Source: Dasyornis broadbenti (Eukaryota; Chordata; Aves; Passeriformes; Dasyornithidae). Taken from it: a DNA stretch of 64,000 nt. The notes beneath the pieces were generated by a model, which worked only from the letters and a program-made list of their open reading frames with translations, searched no databases and was not told the DNA's origin. The DNA lies in NCBI GenBank assembly GCA_013397935.1, contig VZRN01004187.1:74871-138870 (forward strand), read 5' to 3'. Shown piece after piece: positions 26,260 to 38,722 of the stretch. Position 1 is the stretch's first letter; each line of letters begins with the position of its first letter. Position numbers and translations under genes: made by a program.

Positions 26260-26612
26260 GAATCACAGAATGGTTTGGGTTGGACGGGACTTTAAATATC
26301 ATCCAGTCCCACCCCCTGCTCTGGACAGCAACACCTTCTGCTATCCCAGGTTGCTCCAAGACCCATCCAACCTGGCCTTGGACACTTCCAGGGATCCAGG
26401 GGCAGCCACAGCTGCTCTGGGCACCCTGGGCCAGGGCCTCCCCACCCTCCCAGGGAACAATTCTTTCCCAATATCCCATCTATCCCTGCCCTCTGGCAGT
26501 AGAAGCCATTCCCCCTTGTCCCGGCACTCCTGTCCCAAGTCCCTCCCCAGCTCTCTTTAAGTCCCTTTAGGCACTGGAAGGAGCTCTGAGGTCTCCCTGG
26601 AGCCTCTTTTCC
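26260..26612 (-). mobile_element. CR1 3' fragment
   Basis: AGAATCACAGAATGGTTTGG through AGGTCTCCCTGGAGCC. Confidence 0.9.
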
Positions 26613-27303
26613 ATTTCTGAGGTTTGTTTACTGAGTAATGAAGCTGTCCTTGTTTGTGGAAGAAAACCCAATGTTAATCCCAGAAGAGTTATAAACGCTG
26701 AAATATAGAACCACAGAAGCACTGAAATATTTCTAAAATAGTCTATTTGTTAAGCCTCTAACTGACCCATTACAGAGCGGGAATAATGTCACTCTGGCAG
26801 GAGCTGAGGACCAGGCACAGGGCTCTGACAGCTTTACAAAGCGAAGCTGTCCCAAAGCTACTCCAATAAACACCATAACAAGAACGGGAGAAGGAGAAAT
26901 GTGCACAGAGAGTGAAGGCTCAACTAAATATCTGTGTCAGTCATCCACCAAACCACTCATGTGGCACCCAGGTCTCCAAGCACTGCATTTACAGCATTCC
27001 CAGCACAGTCTCCAGGAGAAAGACACGTCATCCAGCCTTCCAGAAGCAGCATCATTAGCTCATTGTTCCTGGCTCTCCACAATTTACAGCCATTCCCACG
27101 GTTTTAAGGACCTGCAGCTGAGATGGATGGGTGCAGCAGGGCTGCGCCCAACCCTTTGTTGTCCCTGGGAGACTATCAGCAACTTCCAACTGTGCATGAA
27201 ACCATGTCTGGGCGGGTTCTGCACCATTTAACAGGTTCAGAAGAGCTGGGTGGGTGAGCAGGAGGAACTGGAAGGCTCTGGCTGCACACCAGGTGCACCA
27301 TAC

Positions 27304-27512
27304 CTGACTGGTTGTTCCGCATGCGGATGGCCTTGGCCTTGGCCAGCTCCAGGGCCGTGACCCAGCGCTGCCTCTCCACCTCCGAGTTGGCCTTCAGGTG
27401 GTAGGTCCTGCCCCCGTTGGACAGCACGATGTTGCACGAGTCCTCCGTGTCGATGTGGGCTGTGGACAGGTTGATGGTTCCCCGGCACGTGTGGGCCATC
27501 TCTGCCTGGGTC
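27304..27512 (-). CDS. OSBP2: OSBP2 second coding exon (PH domain, C-terminal half)
   Basis: This 209-nt internal exon has a pyrimidine-rich acceptor (ending TGTGCAG) and a GTATGG donor. It enters in phase 2, completing the Arg codon begun in the exon at 51979, and leaves in phase 1. It encodes TQAEMAHTCRG, then INLSTAHIDTEDSC, then a YHLKANSEVERQRWVTALELAKAKA helix. The STAHIDTED segment matches OSBP2 as I remember it; OSBP itself has ATANITVED. The tryptophan in RQRWVTALE is the conserved residue of the C-terminal PH helix that is needed for membrane binding in OSBP. After the helix the protein continues RMRNNQS, diverging as expected at the start of the linker. No further OSBP2 exon is recognisable to the left, so the following intron is longer than 27 kb. 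Confidence 0.88.
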
Positions 27513-27944
27513 CTGCACAGGAATAGAGGGACAAGGAAGCGTCAGTGCCCCTGTACCTGACCCCAAAATATCACCAAAGCACCCTCCCGCACAGCACAGA
27601 CCTGTGGAGACATCCCGAGCTGGCAGCACTCATGTCCACGCCACTAAAGCTGGACAAGGTCTTCAAACAGAGAAACAAGGACAGGGTGAGGTGTTTAGAT
27701 GGAGCTTGTTCCCTTGGAGGAGCAACACCCCATCATTCCTCACATCCACATCCCACTGTGTCCACTGCTTCTGGCTGCTCTAAAAGCAAAGTTCTCAAGT
27801 ACACCATGCTGGCCTTTCTCATCTCATTTACACTGCTACTTTTCTCCCTTCTCCCAGCCATCCCACCTCCAGGATTCTCTGGCTCTTTATACCCTCTCCC
27901 TTCCATCATTGTTTTTGTCTAAGTGTGCTTAGACCTTGCATTTC

Positions 27945-28512
27945 CCAGCCCTGGGGTGGCAGCAGGGCCAGGGCAGTGCCCGTCCCCTGAGCTGGCACTG
28001 CTGCGGCACCTCCAGTGCTGGGGGCAGCTCTGGGCCCCTCCTGACAAGAGACACCTGGAGGGGCTGGAGGTGTCCAGGGAAGGGAACGGAGCTGGGGAAG
28101 GGCTGGAGCCCCAGGAGCGGCTGAGGGAGCTGGGAAAGGGCTCAGGCTGGCGCAGAGGAGGCTCAGGGGGAACCTTGTGGCTCTGCACAGCTCCTGACAG
28201 GAGGGGGCAGCCGGGGGGATCGGGCTCTGCTGCCAGGGAACAGGGACAGGAGGAGAGGGAACGGCCTCAGGCTGGGCCAGGGGAGGCTCAGGTTGGACAC
28301 TGGGAAAACTCCTTCTTGGAAAGGGTAGTCAAGTCTTCGAACAGACTGCTCAGGGCAATGCTGAAGCCACCATCCCTGGAAGTGTTCAAAGAAATGTGTT
28401 GATGTGGCACTTGGGGACACGGTTTAGTGGTGGCCTTGGCAGTGGCAGGTTAATGGTTGACCTCAATGGTCTCAGCAGGCTTTTCCAACCTCAATGACTC
28501 TGTAATTCCATA
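27945..28512 (+). mobile_element. CR1 copy with 3' end
   Basis: From CAGCCCTGGGGTGGCAGCAG to CAATGACTCTGTAATTCC. It lies about 430 bp upstream (in transcript sense) of the OSBP2 exon at 27.3-27.5 kb. Confidence 0.92.
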
Positions 28513-31500
28513 AGAACATCAGAGCACAGCAGTCTGTTGGTCTCTTGAGGGAGGTTTTACACAGCCTAGAGCTGCTCTTAGAAAGTGCTGGTGACCAAAT
28601 TCATTCTGGGATGGAGATATGGTCCCTCCCAGGGAAGAATGGGCAGCAGTCCAGGGATACCGACTGCCAACCTTATTCCTGGGGTTGCTTGTTACACAAA
28701 AGGAAGCCACTCTGCCTGACCAGGAACTCAAATCCCCAAAGCCCCCACATATCCCAAGGACATCTCTCACCTGCCCAGTCACTGCTCTGCGGGACACATC
28801 CAAGTCTGACATGAGGGCACAAAATCCTCCTGGTGCCTCCTAAATTTATGGTTTGTGTCTCTCAGCACCACAGGATAAGTTCAGAACCAGGGCACAGTGT
28901 GGTTACACCTTTTTTGCAGGGGGTGAGTTGGCCCCAAAGGAATCAAGCCCCAATTTTCATTCCCAAGTCATCCCTTCATGCTGCAGCACATTCTGTGCTC
29001 TCAGGAGGGATCCCTTCCCACCCTGAGAGAGCTGCTAAAATCATTTTCTTTTCTCCACACAGCAAAGGTCTCCAAGGTGACTGCACTAAATCAACTGCAG
29101 GCGTTCAAACAGCCTCACTCTCCCGCCCAAGGAAACTGGGATTTTGCTCTCCAAGTTCCCTTCCCATGCCAATCTGCATGGGAAATCAATTCCAATCAAT
29201 CAGCACCCACACACGAGGCAGGCACCTGACCCAGCCTGGAGCCAACGGCAATCTCCTGTGTCCACACACAGGGAAAGAAGCAGAGGTGCCCTTCAGAGCC
29301 CTCATGGTCAGCTGGATCTGCTTATTCACCGCTCGCACTCAGCTCTTGCGTAACGTGATCCCGGCAGATTTCCCGGTTCTCCCTTCCCGCAGTAATCTGA
29401 GTGCTGCATATGGAGAGCACCTGGCTGAGGGAGGTTAATCGTGGACTCAGAGCACACAGAGGTGGAGGCAGCTGAGCCTCTGGGAGTTTTCAGCTCCGCG
29501 AGGGAGCAAAAACCACCAGGATTGGCCCTCGGAGAGACAGAATTAGAGCTGTGCATGGGAGGCTGGGGGGGCTGACAGCCTTGCAGAGTGTGCTGGCCAG
29601 GACACACCAGAGGGAAAAAATAGCCCCAAATGCCACAGGGAGGACTAATGCACCCACCCAGAGAGGGGACATCAAACAGCATCATATCAACATCAATAGG
29701 CCCCTTTTTCCAGCAGCACGATCCCAAAGCACCAGGACAGACTCCATGGAAGCTTTGAGTGATGAGCCCAAGGAAACACTGCCCAGCTTAGGCACTCGGC
29801 TCCAGACGGAGCAGGTCAGGAATCACGGACAGATGTCATGGCTCATCCCCAAAATCGGTCTCGTGGCAAGAGCAGTGCTGTTATGGATGTGTATAAGATC
29901 ATCAGAGGGGAGATTCCTTACTCTAAAAACATGGCTATCCTTCACCACGATGCCAGCAGATCCCTGTTTCAGCTGTCAAACCTCCTCTGGATGCATAGGT
30001 CTCAATTCCCACACGGATTTTGTCCAAGCTAGCAGATGTTGCTGCTCTGAATACACATTTTCCTTTTTTATTTCAAGACAACCACATTTCAGACTGGTGA
30101 AAATTCTGGCATCACCATCACCCACCCCACCCACCAGCCCCAGCACAGCTCTTGTATCCCAGCCACTCACAATGACAGATTTCACAAAAGTCTTCAAAGA
30201 TTTTCTTTTCAAAATATTATTTATAGCATTCATCCCTTTTTCAACTGAAAAAGCTGCTTCAGCTCCTCAGCACCACAAATCTAAACACAGAAAGCTTGAC
30301 AAGACTATTTACAGCATCAGTTCCTTAAAAGGGCTTCAGTATAAAACTCCTGGAGTCTGAATTTCAGTCACTTGGATTCTGCAGCCTGACAGAGCAGCTA
30401 CACACTGCAGTGCCATAAAAGAGCAGCAAATTATAATTTAAAGACCTGCTTCCCAGTTCTGAAGGGACACTTGAGCTCCAGGAGGCTGCTCAGCATGCCA
30501 GTGTTGTGCAGGAGAAAGATGCTCCCGATTTTTAACAACTGTACCAAATCTCCTTGGATATAAACAACAGATCTCCCTGTAAGGGCTCACAGGACAGGTT
30601 TATCAACAGAGCAAAGAGAAGAAGGTGAAAATGGAGATAATAAAACGTTTTTTGTCTGCCAGCTCCACAGCTGTGGTTTTGGTGATATCCCAACAGCCAA
30701 AGATTGAGCTCTGGATGCTGGGAAGATGTTGCTTACACAGGATTTGTAATTATAACTGCGTGGCTCTGCTGGAAATTAATAGGATGCAGCAAGGAATGAA
30801 CAGCCCTGGCTCACACCCTGCTCCCAACACTTAACAAGCACAAGGGATGCCTTTGGAATTTCTCTAAAAATTTCCTTTCCCCCAGCAAGGCTCAGCACCA
30901 CTCTGGGCAGCCTCGTCCCTCCTAAAAATCCCACTTTTTGTCTCAGAGCTCCAACAGGATCAGGCAGAGAAACCCAGCAGGGAACCGAGACTGTTCCTGT
31001 GTCCCAGGCACAGCAGAATTTCAGCCTCAGCAGCCACAGGAGGTCAGGGAGCTCCCAGCAGTCCAACCCTGGGACCAGAGCATTCCTGCAATCCTGGCAG
31101 CTCAAAAGCTACCCCAGCTGAGCTGAGCTGAGCAGGGTGGGTGTGACACACGGAGGGACGTTGTGACGTTCCGTGTCCAGCTTCCCAAGGGTGCCAGACA
31201 CACTCAGGGTGGTGACGGGCAGGTCTCCAAAGCAGCTCATCCACCTGAAACTCAGCAGGAAGCTACACAAACACTGAGCTGAGGCTGTCCCCAGGGCAGG
31301 CTCAGAGAAGCACAAGGTGGGAAGCACTTAAAGACTGCTCCTGTCTTCCCCATGCCAGCATCTCCCTCCCCCTTGGCTTTCACTCACTGTGCTCACACCA
31401 CAGGCAGTGAAATCTGGGCTCCTACGTCAGGGGCTGCATCTGAATCCCCCAGTGTCCAACCACACACTCCAGGGACTTCACCCCAGCGTCACCCAGGAGC

Positions 31501-31678
31501 CAGCACGGCTCACGAGCAGTCTCTGACTCAGCCTTCCCTTGGGAAAGCAGCACTGAGTGTTCAAACAGGAGCTCCAGCCCTGGAACACACAGCAGGCACC
31601 AGCAGCCACACCAGGCCATTTGCACGGCATCTCTCAGCTCCCGGGGCACTGCTTACCCAGGAATTTAAACAGCATTTA
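28513..31678. other. Intronic sequence
   Basis: A plus-strand frame of 269 codons at 29551-30360 has no family resemblance and no coding character. Nothing else seen. Confidence 0.5.
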
Positions 31679-31901
31679 AAGAGATTGGGAAGGAATTGTT
31701 CCCTGGGAGGGTGGGGAGGCCCCGGCACAGGAAGCCCAGAGAAACTGTGGCTGCCCCTGGATCCCTGGAAGTGTCCAAGGCCAGGCTGGATGGGGTTTGG
31801 AGCTGCCTGGGACAGTGGAAGGTGTCCCTGCCCATGGCAGGGAGTTGGAAAGAAAGGTCCCTTCCAACCCAAACGATTCCATGATTCCGTGACTCTGTGA
31901 C
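31679..31901 (+). mobile_element. CR1 3' fragment
   Basis: GATTGGGAAGGAATTGTTCC to two octamers, ATTCCATGATTCCGTGACTC. Confidence 0.9.
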
Positions 31902-33166
31902 ATCACTATTTCTCACACCACTGACCTCTGCAGACTCAGAGATTAAGACCTGCTTTTTCTACTGTTTCTTTCATGGATTAAGTTGAAGCCAGTTTATAAA
32001 TTTAATTTCTCCATCATACTGGAAAATATCATAACATTAAGGGCTCTACATCCATAGAGGAGTATTTAGATCCATGGCCTAACTGGGAAATGCCCTTTGG
32101 AGTCAGGTGCAAGGACTGCTGTAGGCAGCGGGAAGGAGAGGAATCAAGGACAGGGAACAAACCAGGCAGAATTGGACAATTCAATAGCTGGGGACAGTCT
32201 TTTATTTCCTTCCCAAGAGTGGGAGGCAGCAAAAGAGGTGCCACAGCCCCGAGTCCCTGCTGTGCCTGAGCAGCACAGCTCGCTCTTCCCACAGGAAGCA
32301 GGACAAGGCACAAGGATTTCCATGCAGAATCCAGAGTCTACCAAGGCCCTCTGGATTAGGCTGAGCTCTCCCATCCTTCACAGCATTCCCACAGGGCGCA
32401 GGGACAGGAGCTTCACTCCCCATTTCTCACTGCCAGCAAAAGGCTGTTGTGCCACCACCCCCTCCCAGCATCACCTGTGCGAGACAACAGCTCCCTCATG
32501 GCTCAGCTCCAGCTTCCAAAGCATCCATGCCCACATCTGGTGCTTGAATTCACTGTCACCCCCACCCCACACTCAATATTTGAAATATCAGATGCTCCAG
32601 GTTCCAGCAGCCCACCTGCACAAGTGCTCCAAGGCACATTTCCCAAAAACCTGAGATTTCCCACATCTTTTGTTCAGAGTTATAGGGAGCATAAAGCCAG
32701 TGAAATCTCTCCTTCTCTTTCAGGCATGAGAAATCCCAAAAACCACTTGAATTTGAACTCACAGGCATGAAGTCAGGGGATGGAACACTGAAACCAACCC
32801 TCTTGGGGTTATTCTCCCTGGGTTTTCTGACAACTCAATCCCAGAACTCAAATACCCAAGGGGAAGCAGGCACGTGGCTCCAGAGGTATTTTCCCATTGA
32901 ATTCAGCACATCACAGCTGGTTCAGCAGGGCTCTCACAAACCACAAACTCCATGTGACAAACAGCTCAGATTTTCCCTTTCCTTCCTCTTTTCGCCTTCC
33001 CCAAACCCAAGGAAGCACCAACCAACCCCAAACAAGCACACAGCAAGTGTTGGGCTGAGATTGCTGTAAAAACACACAATTTAGTTCTATTTAAAGGCCA
33101 GCTAATCTGCAACTGGCTGCAGTCAGGATGGGCATGGATTGGGAATGAGCAGGTTTAAGGGAAAGC

Positions 33167-33261
33167 CTGCAATCCTGGCTGCAATCCCTGTCAGCCTGAG
33201 GGATGCAATCCTGGCTGCAATCCTGGCTGCAATCCAGGCTGCAATCCAGGCTGCAATCCTC
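33167..33261 (+). repeat. 12-bp tandem repeat GCAATCCTGGCT
   Basis: Roughly seven imperfect units of GCAATCC[TA]GGCT, interrupted twice by CAGCCTGAGGGAT. This gives a higher-order pattern. Confidence 0.85.
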
Positions 33262-33297
33262 ACCAGCCTGAGGGATGTTTGCAGCTCAAGTACTCAC

Positions 33298-33457
33298 CTC
33301 CTCCACAGATCACGGGAATATTCCCCCACAACCCATCCAGCAGCTTCCCAAGCCAGTTTCTGGGACAAACCCCTGCCCACGCTGGGACACAACACCAAAG
33401 AGTTTCAGCAACATCTCCCAAGCATGGATTTAAGGAAGATTTGGCCATACAGCTCTC
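33298..33457 (-). other. Candidate 160-nt exon-like segment, unknown
   Basis: It is bracketed by an acceptor (TTGCTTGCTTACAG) and a good donor (GAG then GTGAGTACT) and is open in phase 0 (ESCMAKSSLNPCLGD at the start). In the OSBP2 phase it hits a stop, so it cannot be a coding OSBP2 cassette. I do not recognise the peptide. It may be a pseudo-exon. Confidence 0.15.
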
Positions 33458-34895
33458 CTGTAAGCAAGCAATAAGCACAGCAATCTGGAATTCACACTCC
33501 TTTCCCCAGTGCTTTTCCACTTCAGTTTGGCTGCAATACCCATCCCAGTGAAGGAGCGAGGAAAAACCGGGAAGATGCCTTCTGCTCCACATCACTTACA
33601 AACAGCCCTTGTCTCTCTGTGCTTATGGGAGGAAAAAAACCTCCAGAGGAGCTCAGAATTTGTTAGACAAATTCTCCCAGTGTCACAGTGCAGGACCTGG
33701 CATTGCCTGCCAGGAAGATTCCATGCAACATCCCAGGAGCACATTTTGCCAACACCAGCAGTTCCTGGTTGGAGGCATCTCCGATGTGAGAGTTCCATCA
33801 GAACACTCCCTGCTGGGGAAGTGCACAAGTGTAAGACGTGCCCAGGGCAGGAAAACCAGCACTGCCAAGCTGAAAGGGCTCTGAAAACAACATCCAGGCT
33901 TCCCTTCACCTCTTTTCCTAAATAAAAGAGATAGAGCTGCTGGGAAGCTGAGCAGCACAGGACAAGCTCCTCCCAAAATACAACAGATCCGAGTTGGGTG
34001 CCAAGCACAGGGGCTCATTTCCTGAGATACTTGTGTAAAACCTGCACAAATGCACACAGACCTTGAAATGTTTTCCTTGCCAAAATCAGAATCACAGCAA
34101 AAGGCACAGTTCCCTTCCCCTCGTTCCTCAGTGCTGTTTCTGCAGTGTTCCCACTGACAAGACTCCCACCCCAAATACAAGGATACCCTAAAATCAGCCC
34201 ATCCCACTGCACACCCTTCAGGATTGGCTTTTATAACACATTTCTGCCTCTCTCGTGTGCTTGGTGCAGGTTTTCTGCCAGGAAATCTCAGCAGTGGGCC
34301 AGGAGATAAACTAAGCCAGAGTGCAGATATCAGCAGATATGGTTGGCAAAGGGACTTTGTGTTGGGGTTTTTATGAAAAAAAAACACCCCAAAAGATAAA
34401 TGATAATGTTAAAAAAGTTACAAGCGAGCACTCCCACTCCTCCCACCATGCTGTGCTATCTCTTCTGCACCTCTGGAGAGGCTGGTGTGGCCCTGGCTGA
34501 TAAGGATATCAGCCCTGCAAACATGGGCATCCAAGAGGCTCCTGGAGGCACTGGTTTGGGGCTTCACCTGCATCCCCCGGCTCTGCAGGGCACGGGCAGC
34601 TCCCTGAGCTGGTGTGACACCGAGCAACCCCGACCTCACTGTCACCCAGCACTGCTGCAGCTCCCCAAAAGGCGCTTTCACTCCTTCTCTTCCTGCAAGA
34701 GCAGAATTAAAGGAACTCGGCGTGGGGAAAGTATTTCAGTACATGACCAGAAGGAAACACTCTAAGGGCGTGTCCTTGGTGGCAGCTGGCCTGCAGCTGA
34801 CCACGCACAGGGACACTGCTGTCCCTCCCAGCTCAGACACCAAAGCACCAGCTCAGCACCTCTGGCAAAGCCACTGAGCAGGGTTGTGGGGAGCT

Positions 34896-34972
34896 GGGCT
34901 CTGGGCATGGAGCTGGGAATGGCTGAGGGGAACCAGGCTCTGGGCATGGAACTGGGAATGGCTGAGGGGAGC
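34896..34972 (+). repeat. 39-bp tandem duplication
   Basis: Two copies of a unit starting GGCTCTGGGCATGGA and ending GGCTGAGGGGA, nearly identical. Confidence 0.85.
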
Positions 34973-36877
34973 AGGGTCTGCACATGGAGCTTCCAAAAAT
35001 GCCAGAGGAAGCCCGCCAGTCACCCCTGCTTGTTGTTTTCTTTACTTTCCAAACTAAAATACCAAAGATCTGGAGGTGGAAAATCCCATCAAGACTTTGG
35101 GGCAAAAACCCACCAAGACCTTCAGCTGCTGCGGAGTTCATCACATCAGTGAACAGTTCAGGGAAGGTCTGGTCCAGATCCCAGCACCTCCACAGCCATC
35201 AGGATAACCCAGGACCTGGGCCAGGCCTGACTCACGTGCTTGGTGGCTCATTTTTAAGCAAGAACGAAAGGAGTGACCGCACACAAGGTTCATTTGACAA
35301 ATGCTCTTTACTGCACAAGAAATAAATGCACTGCAGCAGATGAGAGCCTCAAGCAGTCATTTTTCTCATTACAGCCTCTGCTTTCAAGTTTTTACTGGTC
35401 CTTCAGCCCCTGGGAATTGTGTTAAATGATCAGCATAAAGATCAGCCACAGCCAGCTCGTGTTTATCTTTTCTCACCACCACAGCCAAGGACATAATAGC
35501 ACACAGGGCACACACAGTCAACATTAAAACCCAATTTTCATTCCTATCCCATCAATTCCTATCTCATTTACAATACTCAGACTGGTTAAAGAATCCTGGT
35601 TTTCCAGACTACAGACTTTAGGGATGTATTAGCTTCAAGCTCTGCCATCTTTCTGAGATTGAGGGTGGGTAGAAGAGCTCACTTCCAGGAATTTTTCCAT
35701 GCTGCAAGCAGCTCTCTTTCTGCAAGTTACTGTCAATGCTAATGTTTTCAGTACCCAATAAATTTCCCTCAGAGACAGCACATGAATTACAGTCTGTGAC
35801 CTCAAACACCACTCTGAAGTCATCACGCTCCTGACTTCTTGCCAGCTTTCAAACAACACTCAATTATAGTTCAGCATCTCTGTGTGGATAAGATATTTCT
35901 TAGGGATACATATCTAGATGCAGAATCTCTTTCTGGATGAAATATTCTTTAAGGATCAATATCCGGATGCAAAGCCCACATGGTTGCATGAATATATTTT
36001 TTCCTCTATTTTAAGGTACAAGAAGGAAGATAAAACCTCACATTTAAAAGCTGAACTGTTGCTGCTCAGTGACTGTGAAATCCTCAGTTCAACAACCACG
36101 TTCCTACAGGTTTACGTGGAGGCAGGTCTGAGGTGTGTGTCCAGTGCAGATGTGGAGAGAGGTTCCTTTAGGTCCATCTTTTCCCTGAACACGGAAAACA
36201 TTTGCCTCTGCTCAAGGCAAACACCCGTCGTCAGCCAACAGCAGCAGCTTCTGAAGCCTCCTATGAGCACCCAGAACTTCATTCCATGACAAAGCCATGC
36301 TCAGCTCTACAACCAGCATATCCAGCTTCTGGGAGCAGTCACCCTTGCTTCCAGAACAGATTCCAGTGGGCAGAAAAACATTACTTGAGAGCAGAAGAAG
36401 GGAGGATGAACTTGAATATTGCATACAAGGTGCCTCCATGACCTCCACTACCCAGGAAATGATCAGATGATCCTTGGAGCACAGGCTCCTGAGGAACGTG
36501 GAGGTCGGCAATCCTGGGAAGAGCAGGTTTTCTGTAAGAACTGAGGAAACAGAGGGAAATGCAAGCAGCACAGCAATTCATGTGGGCAGTGAGAGCAAGG
36601 GGCAGCATGGCACAGTGCAAGACCTTTCCCATTCCTTACGACACCACCCAAAAAATAAAAAATGTTGGCAGCTGCTGGAGATGCCAAGAGCTTTATTTAA
36701 AACAGAAACCAGGAGTTAACCACTTACTGGGCCATGACTGGGACTGACAGTGCTCTTGGATCAAATCCTGCAGGTGCCCAAGTCACCTTGGCCACCAACT
36801 CAGGAACAAGGCCTGGCACATCTCAGCTGCTTCACTGCGAGACCCAATGTCCTTCTGCATTGTCTCAGTGCCAGCAC

Positions 36878-37122
36878 AAGGGGGAATGGCTTCCCACTGC
36901 CAGAGGGCAGGGATAGATGGGATTTTGGGAAGGAATTGTACCCTGGGAAGGTGCCCAGAGAAGCTGTGGCTGCCCCTGGATCCCTGGAAGTGTCCAAGAC
37001 CAGGCTGGATGGGGCTTGGAGCAGCCTGGGATAGTGGAAGGTGTTCTTGCCCAGGGCAGGGGCTGGGACTGGATACTATTTCAATTCCCTTCCCATCCAA
37101 ACCATTCCATAAATCTATAACC
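36878..37122 (+). mobile_element. CR1 3' fragment
   Basis: AAGGGGGAATGGCTTCCCAC to ACCATTCCATAAATC, with a small deletion in the GGCCCTGGCCCAGG region. Confidence 0.88.
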
Positions 37123-37683
37123 CAAGACATGCTCTAGGATCAGTGTTCAGGGCTGTACATTTTCTGCAAAAACCCTGTGGATATTGACTGTGGGTTACCA
37201 GGAACAGCCAAGAAGAAAGGCAAAGTCATTGACCTTCACAAGGGACAGCTCTCACGCACAGGCAGGGATGAGCTGCAGCTTTCAGCCGATTTCCCAACTG
37301 CTCAGAGCAGACTCTCAGCGTTATTTCAGTACATTGTGTTGCAAGACAACTTCTGTGGTGCAATAAATGCTCAGAGGTTTTAATGCAGAAACGTTTGAGC
37401 TGTTTCAGCACAGTCCGAATCCTGCCCTCTGCTCCTACCCCGTTCATGCTCCCCTGGCTACAGCCAAGCCTGGCCATCATCTCCCTGCACAGGACACCTT
37501 CATGCCTTCCAGGAACACCCAGCTGCCATCCCACCCCTCTCCTCCACGCAGGAAAGGCTCACATCCACAAAAGCAGCATCAGCACTTTATCCAAAGTCAC
37601 TCCTTTCCATTCCAGCTGCCACTCCGGGAAGCCAAGGGAATTCCAAAGCAGCCTGCTGTACACACAAAGGCAAACAAGCAATC

Positions 37684-37985
37684 CACAGAATCCTGGAATG
37701 GGCTGGAAGGGACCTTAAAGCCCACCCAGTGCCACCCCCTGTCATAGGCACGGACACCTTCCACTGACCCAGGCCGCTCCAAGCCCCATCCATCACTTCC
37801 AGGGATCCAAGGGGAGCCACAGCTTCTCTGGGTACTGTGGGCCAGGGCCTCCCAGGGAACAATTCCTTCCCAAGATCCAATCTAAATCTACTCTCTTTCA
37901 GCTTTAAGCCATTCTTCCTTGTCCTGTCACTCCAGGCCCTTGACCAAAGTCCTTCTCCAGCTCTCTTGGAGCCCCTTTAGCTGTT
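37684..37985 (-). mobile_element. CR1 3' fragment adjoining solo LTR
   Basis: CACAGAATCCTGGAATGGGC to GGAGCCCCTTTAG. Its end lies about 30 bp left of the LTR target duplication. Confidence 0.87.
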
Positions 37986-38474
37986 GCTTTTTCCTAAGAA
38001 AAACCCCAATTTTACACTGTCATGGTTTGAGCCTGGCCAAATGCCAGGTACCCCCAAATTAACACCCCCACACCCAGGGCTCATGAGCTGAGATAAGGAA
38101 ACCCGGGAGAAGACGCACTTAGAATAGGCAAAACAGGACTACCTTAGGTTGCAAAGTGATCTAATTTATTACTAACAGAGTCAGAGGAGTAAATGAGAAG
38201 TAAAATAAACCCTTCAAGGCCACTGTTTCTCCGCTCACCCCCCTCCCTCCTTCCCAGCAGCTGCACAAGGGAACGAGGTATGGGGGGAGGGTTAGGTCAG
38301 TTCATCCCCCAGATCTTCTTCCCCTGCCCAGGGAGAGGCTCTTTCCCTCTGCGTAGCCATGGGTCTCACTGTCGGCAGCCCGCCCGACACTGCTGCAGTG
38401 ACGCTGGTCCCCACACAGGCAAGCAGTCTCCCCAAAACTGCTACGGCGTGGGGTCCATCTTCCACGGGGTACAG

Positions 38475-38538
38475 NNNNNNNNNNNNNNNNNNNNNNNNNN
38501 NNNNNNNNNNNNNNNNNNNNNNNNNNNNNNNNNNNNNN
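38475..38538. other. Assembly gap (64 N) in solo LTR
   Basis: Lies against the 40-bp minisatellite. Confidence 0.99.
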
Positions 38539-38552
38539 GCTGCAGGGGCACC

Positions 38553-38722
38553 CCCTGCTTCACCATGGCCTCACCACGGCCTGCAGAGGCTGCAGAGCTC
38601 CACCATGGCCTCACCAGGGCCTGCAGAGGGATCTCGGCTCCACCATGGCCTCACCAGGGCCTGCAGAGGGATCTCGGCTCCACCATGGCCTCACCATGGC
38701 CTGCAGAGGCTGCAGAGCTCCG
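38553..38722 (+). repeat. 40-bp minisatellite inside the solo LTR
   Basis: About four copies of a 40-bp unit beginning CCACCATGGCCTCACCA and containing GGCCTGCAGAGG. Two unit types differ at the end (GATCTCGGCT or CTGCAGAGCT). The array abuts the N gap, so the true copy number is probably higher. Confidence 0.85.

Larger units (their letters stand above)
1..27303 (-). other. OSBP2: OSBP2 intron 2, incomplete (continues past left edge)
   Basis: Everything left of the exon at 27304 is non-coding by inspection. Open frames here are either CR1-derived or low-complexity Pro/Ser-rich frames without family resemblance. None of the expected next OSBP2 segments (for example the conserved region reading DLSTCNDLIAKHG or the ORD) can be found. 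Confidence 0.65.
31902..36877. other. Intronic sequence with minisatellites
   Basis: Mostly unique. Contains the 12-bp and 39-bp tandem repeats and one exon-like segment, all listed separately. Confidence 0.5.

Noticed and set aside
29551..30360. Plus-strand frame of 269 codons
   Set aside because: No recognisable domain, irregular composition and no homologous pattern; probably chance in intronic DNA.
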